This document shows, piece by piece, positions 1-10,485 of a stretch of 64,000 nucleotides of DNA (position 1 is the stretch's first letter; every line of letters starts with the position of its first letter). The notes under the pieces are model-generated. The model ran no database searches and was not told the DNA's origin. It saw only the letters and a program-made list of their open reading frames with translations. Both the position numbers and the translations under genes were made by a program. The stretch comes from Nothopassalora personata (taxonomy: Eukaryota > Ascomycota > Dothideomycetes > Mycosphaerellales > Mycosphaerellaceae). Location: the NCBI GenBank assembly GCA_033816765.1, contig CM066299.1:620001-684000 (forward strand), in the 5' to 3' direction.

Positions 1-87
1 GAACGTATGGTCGACAGGGCCGAGGCCAGTGCCAGCAATGACAATGAGAGTGAGATTGAGAGTGAGGGTGAGGAGGGGGATGAGTGA
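1..87 (+). CDS. C-terminal end of an unidentified gene with acidic tail
   Basis: Reading frame 1 is open from the first base to a TGA at 85-87. The last 28 residues begin with a short mixed stretch and end in a run of Glu, Asp, Ser and Gly, an acidic tail of the kind found on nucleolar, chromatin and chaperone proteins. Nothing more of the gene is visible, so no function can be given. It could be a chance open frame, but the strongly biased Glu/Ser/Asp composition followed by a clean stop favours a real C-terminus. Confidence 0.45.
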   Translation, partial: ERMVDRAEASASNDNESEIESEGEEGDE

Positions 88-2391
88 CGGCCTGCACGCC
101 ATCAGTGCCTCGCCGGCCGAACGCACCACAAATCCAAGTCATTCACGGGCGCGCAGCCTCGTGCTGTTTTGTACCTTTGATCCGTTTCGGGCCTGAGGCC
201 ACTTGAAGCCTTGTCAGACCGTTGCTTGTGAAGAAGACGACCTCGAAGACCACTAACTCTCACGCCGGCGTTAGGAAGACCTTTCGCAACTGCTCGAAGG
301 TCAATCGCTCCCAGAAGACCACTGAAATCCCGCGATCTAAGTCTTCAGCGTATGTGCGTGACCCCTGTCTCCATGGCCGTCAAGATGGAGACTATTCAGG
401 AGGAACTGGTGGAAGACGAGACCATGGACGATCTCGAAACAGTCGGTGAAACGTCGAGTGTTGGTGACTGCATGACCCTCCACAATGTCGAGAACCAGGA
501 CGACGATGAGCCCGGTCTCGCCAAGATGTAGGACGAGGCCGCTGGGATCGTCTGGAACTTCACTCCAGCTTTGAGACATGTATGTTATGAACAGCAGACC
601 GTATCTGATCAAACAGGCCTATGCCATCAGAGAAGACTCGACGTGACTAAGAAACATGGACATGCGTTGGCTTTTGAGACTGCGTTAGCTGCTCAAGTCC
701 TGGTATTAGGAGTTCTAGGTTGACAGCGTGGAACTTACCTTTGAGATACTCCTCTTCTCACTATGAGGTTTGCTCGTCTAGGTCCAATCCAGCACCTTGG
801 CCTGGTCACCGCACACGTATGTTGTATCACATGCGTGTAACGTCCCAACGCCGCTTCGGCGCTCCACATATTTGTTAGCTTTTCGATATCCGCCAGGATT
901 CACCTTTATGAGCACCATAACATCTCCCACCGCTGTCAGGCATCGCATCACGCAGGACTTGGCGCGATGGTAGGTGTATCCAAGAATTCTGGTTCCTGCA
1001 CGCATCGGCGATGAGACATGCAGGCCTTTGTCATCAGCGGTTCGAGACCACCATCCACGTCAATCGAGTCCGGAATTCCGACGGTAATGCTGCAAGCTTC
1101 AGCCTCCAATCGCCGTTTGTGAGCCTCGACGTATCATTCAATCCTTTAGCATCACCTCGCTACTACTTCCCGGTGGGTCTGACTGCATCAACAGAAGCAG
1201 GCCGCTCAACAGGCTGTATATCCAGCTTTCGTAATATCGTAATGAACGATACGCACATTTCATTAGACGGTGCTGGATACGAAGCTAAATCCTACACAGA
1301 TCAGTGTCATGCTTGTCAGAGCAGCCAGTGAATCATAATCTGTTCAATCATGATCCACGCGATCTCGGCGTCTGCTAGTCACACGATGCCCTCAAATCTT
1401 CTTGCCGAGGTCTCGTCTACAGACTCCGTCCATCTTGGAGACCGCTCCAGCACAGGCGACCACCCTCCCCTACCGAGAAAGCGATTCTCGAAAAGGAAAT
1501 CTTCGCACAATCACTTACCTTGAGCCGAAGCTTGCACGTCCAAGACAGCGTTTCTACATCGATCTGGCTCCTCTCACGACTGACGAGCGTCTACGTGCGG
1601 TTGGAACTACCAAGAACGCTCGCGAAGCAGTGATGAAGTACGTTCGTGACTATTTTACGGGGAAAGCCGAGATGGATCGCGATATTGCAAGGTACGAAAG
1701 GTGCACTGCCGGTGGAGACTTCGAAACTGATAATGACAAAGACCAGGCCGAGAAGGTCTTGTGCTCGAATGCCTTCAAGCCATGGACATCGTGAAAGAAG
1801 AATCTTCATCAAAGCTCCAAGACAAGCGTAACGACAATATGCTGACCAAAGGCTTGGGCGGGCTCCGGTTACAGAAGAGGATCAAGCCGGAACAACATCG
1901 TGTCGAGGCCAGTCCAGGGCGAAGTGTGATCTCGAATGCGCTCATGAGCTCGAGGAGCTCCGCACAAGACAAAGCTTGGTCAGGGACGAAGATAGGGCGC
2001 TTGAAAGCTCGGTTAGATGAGTTTGATCTCGCTGAGACAGCTGATCGCGCGCGACTGGCGGCAAAAGAGCATGAGCTGATTATGCTAGCAGCAGATATCT
2101 CTTCTTCGACCAACTCAGCGAATAAGGAGATGGGTGATCGAGCGTGATCAACTGACCTATAGAGCACCAGAGTGAGAGCGCGTAGTGACGTTCATCGAAA
2201 CTAGGCGTGAGCCTACTGTTCACAGCGAGACCTATGTTTGGTATCACGGAGATCTTGGAAGCACGATCGGGGATCTATGAGATATGTTGGTGAGCCGAAG
2301 TCTGTCATACTGGTGATTGGGATCGATCTACTGGAGGACAATGCATTGTCAAGCCATTGAGCCTTGAGCCAAGTTTTTTGTCACAGACTCA
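88..2391. other. Gene-poor stretch with weak plus-strand ORFs
   Basis: No convincing gene is seen. Plus-strand frames at 1402-1794 (130 codons) and 1761-2147 (128 codons) overlap by about 30 nt. The second is rich in Lys, Arg, Glu and Ala and could form helix. They may be pieces of one decayed gene continuing towards 2976, but no domain is recognisable. Confidence 0.3.
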
Positions 2392-2976
2392 GTGTGCTAT
2401 CGACCCATGACACCCACAAGTCACCTGCAAAAGAACGAACTTTACTCTATCTTGACCCCTTACCTTGTCCTGTCACTCACAGAGGAAGCCACGAGATCCA
2501 ATATGCCTTCATCCCTAAGCTACATCAAGCTCGCATGTATCCCGATTAGCGAGCGCAGGGCAGCCATAGACAGGAACATACAGACGCGTAATGCACTCGA
2601 GGAGAAGATCATCATACTTCTGGCATATCGTTCTTACCTCCAGTACGATCAGAAGATCGCCAACAAAGCACAAGCGAACGAAGAGATAACTGCGAGCTTT
2701 GGCAGGTTGAGACTTGGGAACGATGCTCAGACTCGCAATCAGCGACGAGCGGCACATCAAGTGCATGACCACAAGTTGGCCGCGCAGAAAGCAAGAGGGC
2801 GACTGGATGATGTCCGTGCTGAAATCTTTTCGCACGTTGAAACGCTTTTGTCGAAGAGGCGCGGACAACTGAAGGCCTTCGACAGAGCCGAGGAGGCCGA
2901 ACGTGGTGCCATCGAGCAGCAGAAGGCGACGGAAGCACCGCTTTGCGCAACAATGCCAGGCTCTTGGCCGGAGTAG
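2392..2976 (+). CDS. Hypothetical protein, helical, Ala/Arg/Glu-rich
   Basis: This 194-residue open frame has no family I recognise. Roughly residues 55-180 are rich in Ala, Arg, Glu, Gln and Lys with few helix breakers and suggest coiled coil. No signal peptide or membrane segment is seen. The N-terminal 50 residues look less protein-like, so the true start may be the Met near residue 38. Similar helical composition in the weak frames at 1761-2147 suggests both could be remnants of one gene. An antisense frame of similar length exists on the minus strand, which lowers confidence. Confidence 0.3.
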   Translation: MCYRPMTPTSHLQKNELYSILTPYLVLSLTEEATRSNMPSSLSYIKLACIPISERRAAIDRNIQTRNALEEKIIILLAYRSYLQYDQKIANKAQANEEITASFGRLRLGNDAQTRNQRRAAHQVHDHKLAAQKARGRLDDVRAEIFSHVETLLSKRRGQLKAFDRAEEAERGAIEQQKATEAPLCATMPGSWPE

Positions 2977-4492
2977 AGAGCTATAGCATAGTAATAAGCT
3001 TTGTTGTAACATTTACCGCCTCCGTTCGCCCACTTACATTTCGATCTTGTGGCTTCGAGTATCTCCTGAGTCAACGGTAGCCTGGGTACTTCTTATGCCG
3101 TACAGTCCAGTGTATGAGGCGTGCTGCGCAGTAGATATGACCACATGCCGTCTCAGGCGGCGCCTTCTCGAGTGAGGGATTTATATAGCACATCGCGCAA
3201 TCTTCTCGCACTTATCTTTTCTGCGCCGGATCTGATCAACTAAGACGCCTAATGCTGTCCCTACTCCAGCAATACTGCAGACGACGTAGGCAATATCGGC
3301 CACAATCGCTGCCATTGCCCGTGGTGTGCTTGACGGAGCTTGAACACTCTGATGTTGCTCAAGACGAATGGGAAGAACTTTCGCGTGGCGGGATTGAGCT
3401 TTGTAATGCTTGCGGGATCATTGGAACGCGCAGTTGAGTAGCGTTGTCTAGCTGTACTCCGAGCTCTTCTAGTTGCGCACGCAATTCTTCGATGCTATCG
3501 TTTGCTCCAGTCGGAGGATTCGGTAAAAGTTGATGCAGCACTGGCAGTAGCTCGGAGTTGGTGTCCATCATAAGGTAGTCAGTGACGCGCCGGTGTGAGA
3601 CTTGATCGCTGCTTCATCGTCAGTCCCCGCTCTGCCAGCCACGTAGTAGCCGCGTCTTGGTGTCTGTGCTCTTCATATCGTCCCCAATCCAGGGGGACAG
3701 GCCGTCAATCGACATATCAAGCTTCACAGTCTCGACCTTGTCGTCTTTGGGACGTTATTTGAATTAATGCCTCTGGCGACCCAGCGCTCGGCTCGATACT
3801 ACGGAATGTTGCGGACGATTCGGTTCGAACGAAGGCTCAATACGCCACGCGCCGCAATCCGCCGTGTGTGTAGCCTGCAATAACCTCCTCGATGATTGAC
3901 TGTTCAGCCGTTGAGCCTTCGGACCTCCTCGCCAGACAGTGCGAGATCGACTTTGCCGGTGCCAGACGACTCCGTGAGCGTGGAAGAGCCTTGGAACACG
4001 TAGCCGAAGATGATCAGGCACAGCTCAGTCGGGACGCACATGTCGCCTTTATGATCTATCCGAGACGGGATCTCTCGGCGCCTGATACCTCGCTTGACGA
4101 CTGTGGCACTCGCAAGCCGCGGCTCGTGTAGGTGTTGGGTCTCTGCCGGTACGTTCGTCGGCGAGACATTTCGCGATCATCCTGGGTGTCGCCTAGTCGT
4201 GTCCATGCATTCTCTAACAGTAGAATTGCCGTCTAGATCTTGTCTCGGAGGTGGTGACCAATACGATCGACATTATAATAGAACAACACTATTACCACCA
4301 TCCTCCTTACTGTCAATCCCCGCAAATCCCAAAGCTAATACACTATGCTGATCAGAAGCCTGCCTAGACTAGGATCCCTATCCCCATCTTTCGTGGTATC
4401 GTTTTAGACGAATAGCGTAGTAGGAATACAAGCATCTTAACCACATCTACACCCGTCGACCGCCACTATATCACAGTTCCCAAACCCCTCCT
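2977..4492. other. No supported gene
   Basis: Only short frames (85 codons or fewer) on both strands, overlapping each other, with no recognisable domain or consistent codon pattern. Confidence 0.5.
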
Positions 4493-4538
4493 TGTTGAAT
4501 CCCCTTACCCGGATACCTGAAAATGAACTCAGATGCTT
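4493..4538 (+). repeat. 46-bp direct repeat, copy A
   Basis: The same 46 bases recur at 4618-4663 with one difference (G in this copy, A in the other), exactly 125 bp downstream. The pair lies 3' of the AA1-like gene that is read leftward from 5296. Confidence 0.85.
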
Positions 4539-4617
4539 ATGATGATTAAGTGCTTCTGATGTTTCTTGTCTTCTAGATCCGTGTAATGCTTAGGATGTAG
4601 AGTCGAGACTGTAAATC

Positions 4618-4663
4618 TGTTGAATCCCCTTACCCGAATACCTGAAAATGAACTCAGATGCTT
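4618..4663 (+). repeat. 46-bp direct repeat, copy B
   Basis: Second copy of the repeat at 4493-4538, 45 of 46 bases identical. The 79 bp between the copies are not themselves repeated. Confidence 0.85.
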
Positions 4664-4816
4664 GATCCTTTTCTAACTACGTATCGTAAGGTGGTTATAT
4701 CTACAACCGTCAAAGATAGGACTGTTTGCTTCCTTTGTTTGTAAGACAGTCTTGCTCTTTGAAGACACGTGCTTAGGAAGCCGCTTGACATCTGCAACAC
4801 TCCTAACCTAATAAGC

Positions 4817-5296
4817 CTACTGCTCCTCGTGCATTTTGATTGCATAGTACGTCTCCGGCGACGCAGTGCACACAATGTATTTGGGAGTGCTGTTTCTAGC
4901 AGAGCAGGGCGGGTCATCTACGTACGCCCTGCCTTGAAGTCGTAACGTCTCGGTAACATCTTCGTACAACCAGATCTGAGCGGAGTCGGTAGCGTTCGAT
5001 GGAACGTATTTGAAACTGAAGTACTTTTCTTCCGTGGTAGACGTGCCGCAAGAGTAGATTTGGTCGGTTTGGAAGCTGTCTACAGTGCCACCCGTGTCTG
5101 GGTCGTGAGGGTAGCACGCGGAGTCGAGGCGACCGCTGGTCTCGGTAACATTGAAGGACACGGTACTAATGCTCTGAGCGTCGTATTTGTAAATGGTCAG
5201 GCCTTGAACTTCGTAGATTTCGTCGCCGTCGCGAGCGATTAGGCCGGCGAGGGTGGTAGTGAAGAGGGCTGCGGCGGCGGCGAGTATAACCTTCAT
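4817..5296 (-). CDS. Secreted AA1-like (Alt a 1 family) protein
   Basis: This 159-residue protein has an N-terminal signal peptide (residues 1-17, Lys at position 3 then an Ala/Leu/Thr-rich core) and a mature part matching the fungal AA1-like domain. The family pattern is present: an aromatic/Tyr-containing first strand, FNVT near 48-51, YSCG at 81-84, FSF at 93-95 and IVC at 141-143. Cysteines are Cys61, Cys83, Cys131 and Cys143, enough for two disulfides. Sequons at Asn49, Asn101 and Asn135 suggest glycosylation. Family members are small secreted beta-barrel proteins of ascomycetes, some being allergens or interacting with plant defence proteins; a role here as a secreted effector is inference. 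It is a single-exon gene beside AT-rich repeats, a setting common for effector candidates. Confidence 0.8.
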   Translation of the reverse strand: MKVILAAAAALFTTTLAGLIARDGDEIYEVQGLTIYKYDAQSISTVSFNVTETSGRLDSACYPHDPDTGGTVDSFQTDQIYSCGTSTTEEKYFSFKYVPSNATDSAQIWLYEDVTETLRLQGRAYVDDPPCSARNSTPKYIVCTASPETYYAIKMHEEQ

Positions 5297-5392
5297 TATG
5301 ATAGTTGGTTTAGTTGGTTGTTTTGATCAGTAGTAGTATAGTGCAGGTTTGCTAGTTGTGTAATGCTTAATCTTCGAGGGAATAATACCTCT

Positions 5393-5400
5393 ACTTATAT
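5393..5400 (-). promoter_or_regulatory. TATA-like box of the AA1-like gene
   Basis: On the minus strand the sequence ATATAAGT lies about 97 nt upstream of the AA1-like start codon, a usual distance for a fungal TATA element. Based on sequence and position only. Confidence 0.3.
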
Positions 5401-6009
5401 TCTGCATTTTATGCCTACTACTTCACTCGCCTCGTGTTTAATGTAGCGATACGTCCTAGGGTTTGCTCGTGTCTCACCCTTCGGTGCAACATAAGATGTT
5501 CCGTACGAGGCTATAGCGGTAATTAATTTAGCTATAGTCGTAAAATACTACTCGTATGTCGTAGTATGGCAGCTATTAATAGCACAGCCCTTCGTAAAAA
5601 TAGTAAAAACGCGCTCTTTTATACTAAACATTTCGCGCATTGATGGCTATAAATAAGTCGTAGTCGAGCGTCCGACCATCGCGCGCCCTACGAATAGTTA
5701 AGTACCACTTATGGACTTTAATGTTAAAGTACGAATCTAGCTCACGGCGGCAGCATGATCATCACGGCGGCAGCAGACGGTGTGTATAGGGCAGATTACG
5801 TTTGAGGACGAAGAGATCTATGATGAGACGCACAACAGGCGATAGCTCCCTGTCGTTTTAGCCTGGAGTCCCGAAATCCGTGTCAAGCCCACTCCTAGAA
5901 GCGAATCCTGGAGTCCCGAAACCCGTGTCAAGCCCACTCCCAGAAGCGAATTCGTTCGCCATCTTTGCAGGTCATGCTGCCGACCCAAGTTTCGAGCGCC
6001 ATTGATCCT
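5401..6009. other. AT-rich, TpA-rich intergenic DNA
   Basis: No gene is visible. The stretch 5500-5720 is rich in TA and in CGTA/CTATA-like words, resembling RIP-mutated repeat remnants elsewhere in this window. A 45-bp tandem duplication lies near its right end. Confidence 0.5.
5862..5950 (+). repeat. 45-bp tandem duplication (two units)
   Basis: The unit beginning CCTGGAGTCCCGAAA at 5862 repeats at 5907. The two copies differ by only two C/T changes (ATCC versus ACCC, and CTCCT versus CTCCC). Confidence 0.85.
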
Positions 6010-6942
6010 ACATAGAGCACTCATTCCTAGAGAACTCATTCCTCGGAATCCTCTGGCTAAGGATGTGAGCAACGAACAAGGCTGAGTTTTGATTACTTGC
6101 AAACGCGCACTATCACAGCTCGGGTCGTGCAATCACGCTCTCCATTGGGACAACTCAAGACTGCCGCCTCTTATAGACGTAGCAGTAAGCGGTGAATTAC
6201 TCCCATAGGGACAATTATGTCCTTTATTACTCCTATAGGGACAATTATACAAAAATTACTCCTACAGGGACTTATAGGGATGCCAAATTACTGCTATAGG
6301 GACATATTATAGCAGTCGCTCTTTATACGACTTCTTTATGTACTACTGTTATTTAATATACTCTGCTAGCTTATACGAGCATGTTGAATAACAGTAGTAC
6401 GTTTTAATGCTAACGACTCGTAGCTCGTAGCTTGTATAAGTTGCGAGTAGGCACCGTAGGTAAAGAGTAGCTTCGGGGAGTAAGGACGACACAATAAGCA
6501 AGATAGGGCTTATCTAAGACATTTAATACGGACACATAGTCGAGAGCCGACATTCGGAGCAACAGGGTGTCTAGCATCTATAGAAACAATAGTTAACCAT
6601 ATATCTTTTTGCACCCTACAACATGCCCTTAAAAATTGCTATAATGTGTCCCTATAGCAGTAATTCAGCATCCCTATAAGTCCCTATAGGAGTAATTTTT
6701 GCATAATTGTCCCTATAGGAGTAATAAAGGACGTAATTGTCCCTATGGGAGTAATTCACCGTCTTGCTGCTACGTCCATAAGAGGCGGCAGTCTTGAGTT
6801 GTCCCAACGGAGAGCATGATTGCACGACCCGAGCTGTGATAGTGCGCGTTTGCAAGTAATCAAAACTCAGCCTTGTTCGTTGCTCACATCCTTAGCCAGA
6901 GGATTCCGAGGAATGAGTTCTCTAGGAATGAGTGCTCTATGT
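6010..6942. repeat. Large imperfect palindrome around a TIR element
   Basis: The 180 bp at 6010-6189 recur as reverse complement at 6762-6942 with few mismatches. Between them sits a TIR element (6190-6761) whose own ends are also reverse complements. The whole interval is therefore one long inverted repeat with about 290-bp arms and a loop of about 350 bp. Confidence 0.85.
6190..6761. mobile_element. Non-autonomous TIR element (MULE-like MITE), copy 1
   Basis: The element begins CGGTGAATTACTCC and ends with its reverse complement. Each end carries several spaced copies of a GTCCCTATAGGAGTAAT-type word. It has no coding capacity. A second full copy lies at 13600-14125 with nearly the same sequence and ends. 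Direct 10-bp flanks are not adjacent here: TAGCAGTAAG precedes it at 6180-6189, and the matching TAGCAGCAAG is found only at 7037-7046, after an inverted duplication and an extra right-end fragment. The long target duplication points to the Mutator-like group, by inference. Confidence 0.75.
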
Positions 6943-7036
6943 GCATCCCTATAAGTCCCTGTAGGAGTAATTTTTGCATAATTGTCCCTATAGGAGTAAT
7001 AAAGGACATAATTGTCCCCATGGGAGTAATTCACCG
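6943..7036 (+). mobile_element. Truncated right end of the TIR element
   Basis: These 94 bp match the last 94 bp of copy 1 (6668-6761), starting at GCATCCCTATAAG and ending GTAATTCACCG. The fragment follows directly on the inverted duplicate of the left flank and is itself followed by TAGCAGCAAG (7037-7046), a one-mismatch match to the 10 bp preceding the left end at 6190. Confidence 0.75.
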
Positions 7037-7261
7037 TAGCAGCAAGTGACGTCCGCGCTAGCTAAGGCTTGTGGTGCGTTAGAGCTAAAGAAATGCATAT
7101 CATCTGTAGGCCGTTTGCCTACGTTCTCTACTGGCGAGCTGCGCCTGTCTTGTGAGGTCAATCCTCATTCTCCTTGCGATCTCCCATTCTCATCCGCCAC
7201 CAGTGGTCTGATCAATTGAAGGCAGCTGCCTCGCATCCAGTGGTCCATGCTCGGTGTCATG

Positions 7262-8299
7262 TCAGTCAGACATGACCCTGTCCCGCATCTCCTCCTCATA
7301 CTCCTCCCTGCCCTTCATGAAGGCCCAAATTCTCACCACCGCTTGGATCAGGTCGCTGCCTACGCTTTCCGCACAGTCTGCGCGTCGTAAGTTCCTGGAG
7401 TACAAGATGTACTGGCCAACGCTCGCTTGGAGAATGACCTTGATGCGTGAATCGTACTTCAGTATGGCGAGTAGAGTGCGGATGAAGTGAGGTAGCCTGT
7501 CCTGTGCCCCACGCCAACTAAGCCTCAGTAGCGAAGATTCAAGCGTGGACTCGTGGCAGCCTGTCAACGTAAAGCAGACCGTACGCAGAGATTTGAACGG
7601 TGAAAGTCGGATGCGAGCTTCTTCCGGATCCTCGTAGAGCTTGATCCTCGGGTGGTTGCGGTCGAATTTGAGGACGTGGGCGTGGGGCAGGTAAATGGTA
7701 ATGTCCTCGAGGTGGGAGGAGAGAGAGATCTGGTTCTGAAAGTTCCTGACCTTGTCTCCCTCTGGATGGTTGGCGAGAACGAGACGGACTTCTGCGATGG
7801 CGTCCCAGGCACCGTTGATATAGCAGCTGGAGTAAGACACAACCTCGCGAGCCGCGGTGAGAGCTGTCTCGCGGAGATCTTCAAGATCCTCCCAGCCGCG
7901 GAGGAGTCGTGCGATAGCTTGGTCGAGGTTCTCCCGGGCAAAGAGGCGAGTCATCGACCAGTGGCTGTCGAAGATCCAGTCATTGAAGACGTGCGAAAAG
8001 ATCTGGATCTTCAGCTCGGCCGGGATAACACTACCCTCGGTTTGATCAATGCGGCGCAGCAGCGCCATATTCTGGGTGCCTTGCTGCACTGCGTCTGCGT
8101 AGCCAATCAACCTCCGTCCGAACTTGCTACAAGTCCTCGCGAGGTCGTTCGGATAACAGAAATGATCGATAGGTGCGTGTCCTGTCTCTTTGTAGCGCAA
8201 CCACTGGCCGCGCGCTTCCCCGATAATGTCTAGCTTAGGCAGCGACGGCCATTCCGCCTCTGATTTCAGCAGCACGTTGACGCAAGATTGTCCCGGCAT
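7262..8299 (-). CDS. Hypothetical F-box-like protein, intact member of a tandem triplet
   Basis: This 345-residue protein has no signal peptide or membrane segment. Around residues 91-108 it carries a pattern (IPAELKIQIFSHVFNDW) resembling the leucine-rich first helix of fungal F-box-like domains, which normally recruit Skp1 in ubiquitin ligases; that role is inference. The rest is an unclassified helical/beta domain ending in an acidic stretch. Two more copies follow upstream on the same strand (9082-9921 and about 10486-11340), aligning in the motifs around residues 60-125 and 235-290, at low identity. This is the only unbroken copy. A 193-codon frame on the opposite strand is a shadow. Confidence 0.65.
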   Translation of the reverse strand: MPGQSCVNVLLKSEAEWPSLPKLDIIGEARGQWLRYKETGHAPIDHFCYPNDLARTCSKFGRRLIGYADAVQQGTQNMALLRRIDQTEGSVIPAELKIQIFSHVFNDWIFDSHWSMTRLFARENLDQAIARLLRGWEDLEDLRETALTAAREVVSYSSCYINGAWDAIAEVRLVLANHPEGDKVRNFQNQISLSSHLEDITIYLPHAHVLKFDRNHPRIKLYEDPEEARIRLSPFKSLRTVCFTLTGCHESTLESSLLRLSWRGAQDRLPHFIRTLLAILKYDSRIKVILQASVGQYILYSRNLRRADCAESVGSDLIQAVVRIWAFMKGREEYEEEMRDRVMSD

Positions 8300-9081
8300 G
8301 GTGATAGTACTGCAGTCGCGGCGAATAGTGTTAGGCGCGTAGTGGACAGGTCGGGTTGTGTATGGAATGGCAATTCTCGCAACGCAGCACTGTCGCAGTT
8401 AGCCTAGCAAATGGCGGACTTTGTCGCTAACTTACAAGTCAACAGAAGCTCAGTATGAAGACTTTGGTCGCGTGACGCACTATTCAGTGTAAAGACAATG
8501 TCGAGGAAGGGAATAAGGATTGTGTGTTAGCGAGCGCTGAGAGAAAGGTCGCGCTCGAAGTCTCGGCTGTCGTCCGCACCACCCGAGATTTGCATGTGCT
8601 TCGGCACACAAGCACTGCAGCTGCCGCATGTAATATGCGCAGCATCGAAGAGGCTGAGACTCGGTGTTCAAGTCCCTGTAGCATGCATAGATATAACACA
8701 GCATGGATACTCGATACCGTGCATTTCAACCACTGATGCATCATCACAAGCCTACTACATGCACACGCCTAGCACGTGCTACAAAGTATCAACCCCCCCC
8801 CCCCCCCATCGCGTCGCATCGTGATTGCATGAATTCAATCGAGGGTCGCTTGGGCCGAGAGTTCAGGCTCACAGGAATTGCGACTTGAGGAACCACGTCG
8901 CATTCCGTCATCGGCACAATCGCCATTCTCCATGTCACAATCATGGAGCAGGCGAATGAATATGAGGCGGAGCGATGCCATTTCTGGAATGATAGGGAGG
9001 GACTACCTGCCGTACTACACGTGCCACCGAGCTCCCTGTCTGCCGTTTGCCATCGCCCGAATTCCCTGCCATCGATGTGCT
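8300..9081. other. Intergenic, with a poly-C tract
   Basis: No gene is seen between the intact and the stop-containing copies of the triplet. A run of about 15 C lies near 8792-8806, flanked by AAC and ATC. Confidence 0.5.
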
Positions 9082-9921
9082 TCAACGAGCATTCTTTTCT
9101 CTCGTAGAGAGTTGTGGCGATAGCACGCAGCCTCTGATGACGATATTTATTTTCCTCTCGTTCTTCAGTACCACCAATTCATCAAGGAAGTCGGCCAGAA
9201 TCTTGCTATAGACTTGGCTGCTGAGCTCCACGAGCAGGCGTGCCAGCTCCGCCTCTGTGCTGCCGATGAGGTTGACAGTGAGGGTACGCAGACTGCCGGG
9301 CTTATTCAAGAACTGTAGAGACCGCTGAGACCTCTCATCAATCGTAGGAAGATGGATGAAAGGATGGTCGAGGCCGCCGCTCCAGGCTTCCGCGACAAGC
9401 GTGAGTATGGCGCTGACCTCCAAGTAGCGGACCTTGCTCGGCTCACGCTGCCACTGTTGAAGTAGTTCGACGTGAAGGCCGCTCTCGACCCAGTCGTGGT
9501 GGTAAGGCTCCTTATGGCGGACAGTCTCGCGAAGTGCGGTGAGTGCGACCCCTTCCAGCGCCGGGTTGCTTCAGCCTGCGAACAGACGGCGGATCGTGTC
9601 CTCCATCTCCTCGTACTCAGGATGCGATATTATGTACACCCAGTCCTTGAATATGTCGTTGAAAATCTGAAGTTGAAGTATGCGACCTTTCCCGCTCCTG
9701 CGCTCAAGCAGAGCATGGCGAGTCGCGCCCCTTCTTACTGCTTCGGCATAGCCTCCGAGTCGGCCTTGTCTGTACTGTTGGTCGCCAAACCATAAATGCG
9801 GAGAATGGAAGTTGTGCGGCCCGGAGATGTCATGCAGCTCCATGTGCACACATGGAATGTATGTGGTGTGCTGGTGTGGTTGGCCTAAGAGTGGCCACTC
9901 GGCGAAAGAGAGTAGTTCCAT
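9082..9921 (-). pseudogene. F-box-like paralogue with one in-frame TGA
   Basis: Two minus-strand open frames (9571-9921 and 9082-9423) lie in the same frame. The DNA between them stays open apart from one TGA at 9571-9573. The conceptual product of about 279 codons aligns with the intact neighbour: GYAEAV matches GYADAV, LQIFNDIFKDW matches IQIFSHVFNDW, RRLFA matches TRLFA, and the C-terminal part around TVNLIGS matches CFTLTGC. It is shorter than the 345-residue neighbour, mostly in the middle. A single point mutation would explain the stop, so it is a young pseudogene. An intron removing the TGA was considered, but I see no good donor and acceptor pair. Confidence 0.65.
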
Positions 9922-10485
9922 CTGCGCGAGATGTTAGATACGTTCCATGGGGTGGAAATATCCATGGAGGAATTACTGGAGATTCTTTGTGATGTGACCA
10001 GTTTTCTGTACGGCCGAATTGTTGTGGTCTCGTCCGGGAGATGGGACCATGCTGGGTGGTTCGCGCGAGGCCCGTTGCCTCGAGGGTTTCGGTATTTGCG
10101 GCGACGCTCGGTACTGTGAGTGCGCAGCACGCGATTACAGGAAATGAATATGTACAGCGATCAAGGAGAACGGAAGTTCGGAATACTGAAGGCCTTGCCA
10201 TCAACGCGAGGCACGGACGTTTGTATTGGTGGATAGTTGCCGCACGTTGCATGTGACCAAGCGCTACCCTTTCACAACGATCTCAAAGCGCCGGATACTT
10301 TTAATCACTGCGATCCACCAAGGGCTGGTTTGTTGATCGAAATCCATACTGGGCTGCGCACTACCTCATGTTCTACGACGCCCCTATTCAGGACGCTACG
10401 CTGTCCCAATCGCGTGACTCACTCCGGGTTCTTCATCGTGTAGAAACCTGACATGTGGCGAAACACCTTCACCCTCCACTGCGTG

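Noticed and set aside
7652..8233. 193-codon plus-strand frame
   Set aside because: Shadow of the intact F-box-like gene, which has aligned paralogues on the minus strand.
8792..8806. Poly-C run
   Set aside because: A simple homopolymer with no sign of function; noted only as a possible sequencing-error site.
9571..9573. Spliced intron or recoding across the TGA in the second paralogue
   Set aside because: No donor/acceptor pair of reasonable length flanks the stop, and fungi do not use selenocysteine; a nonsense mutation is simpler.
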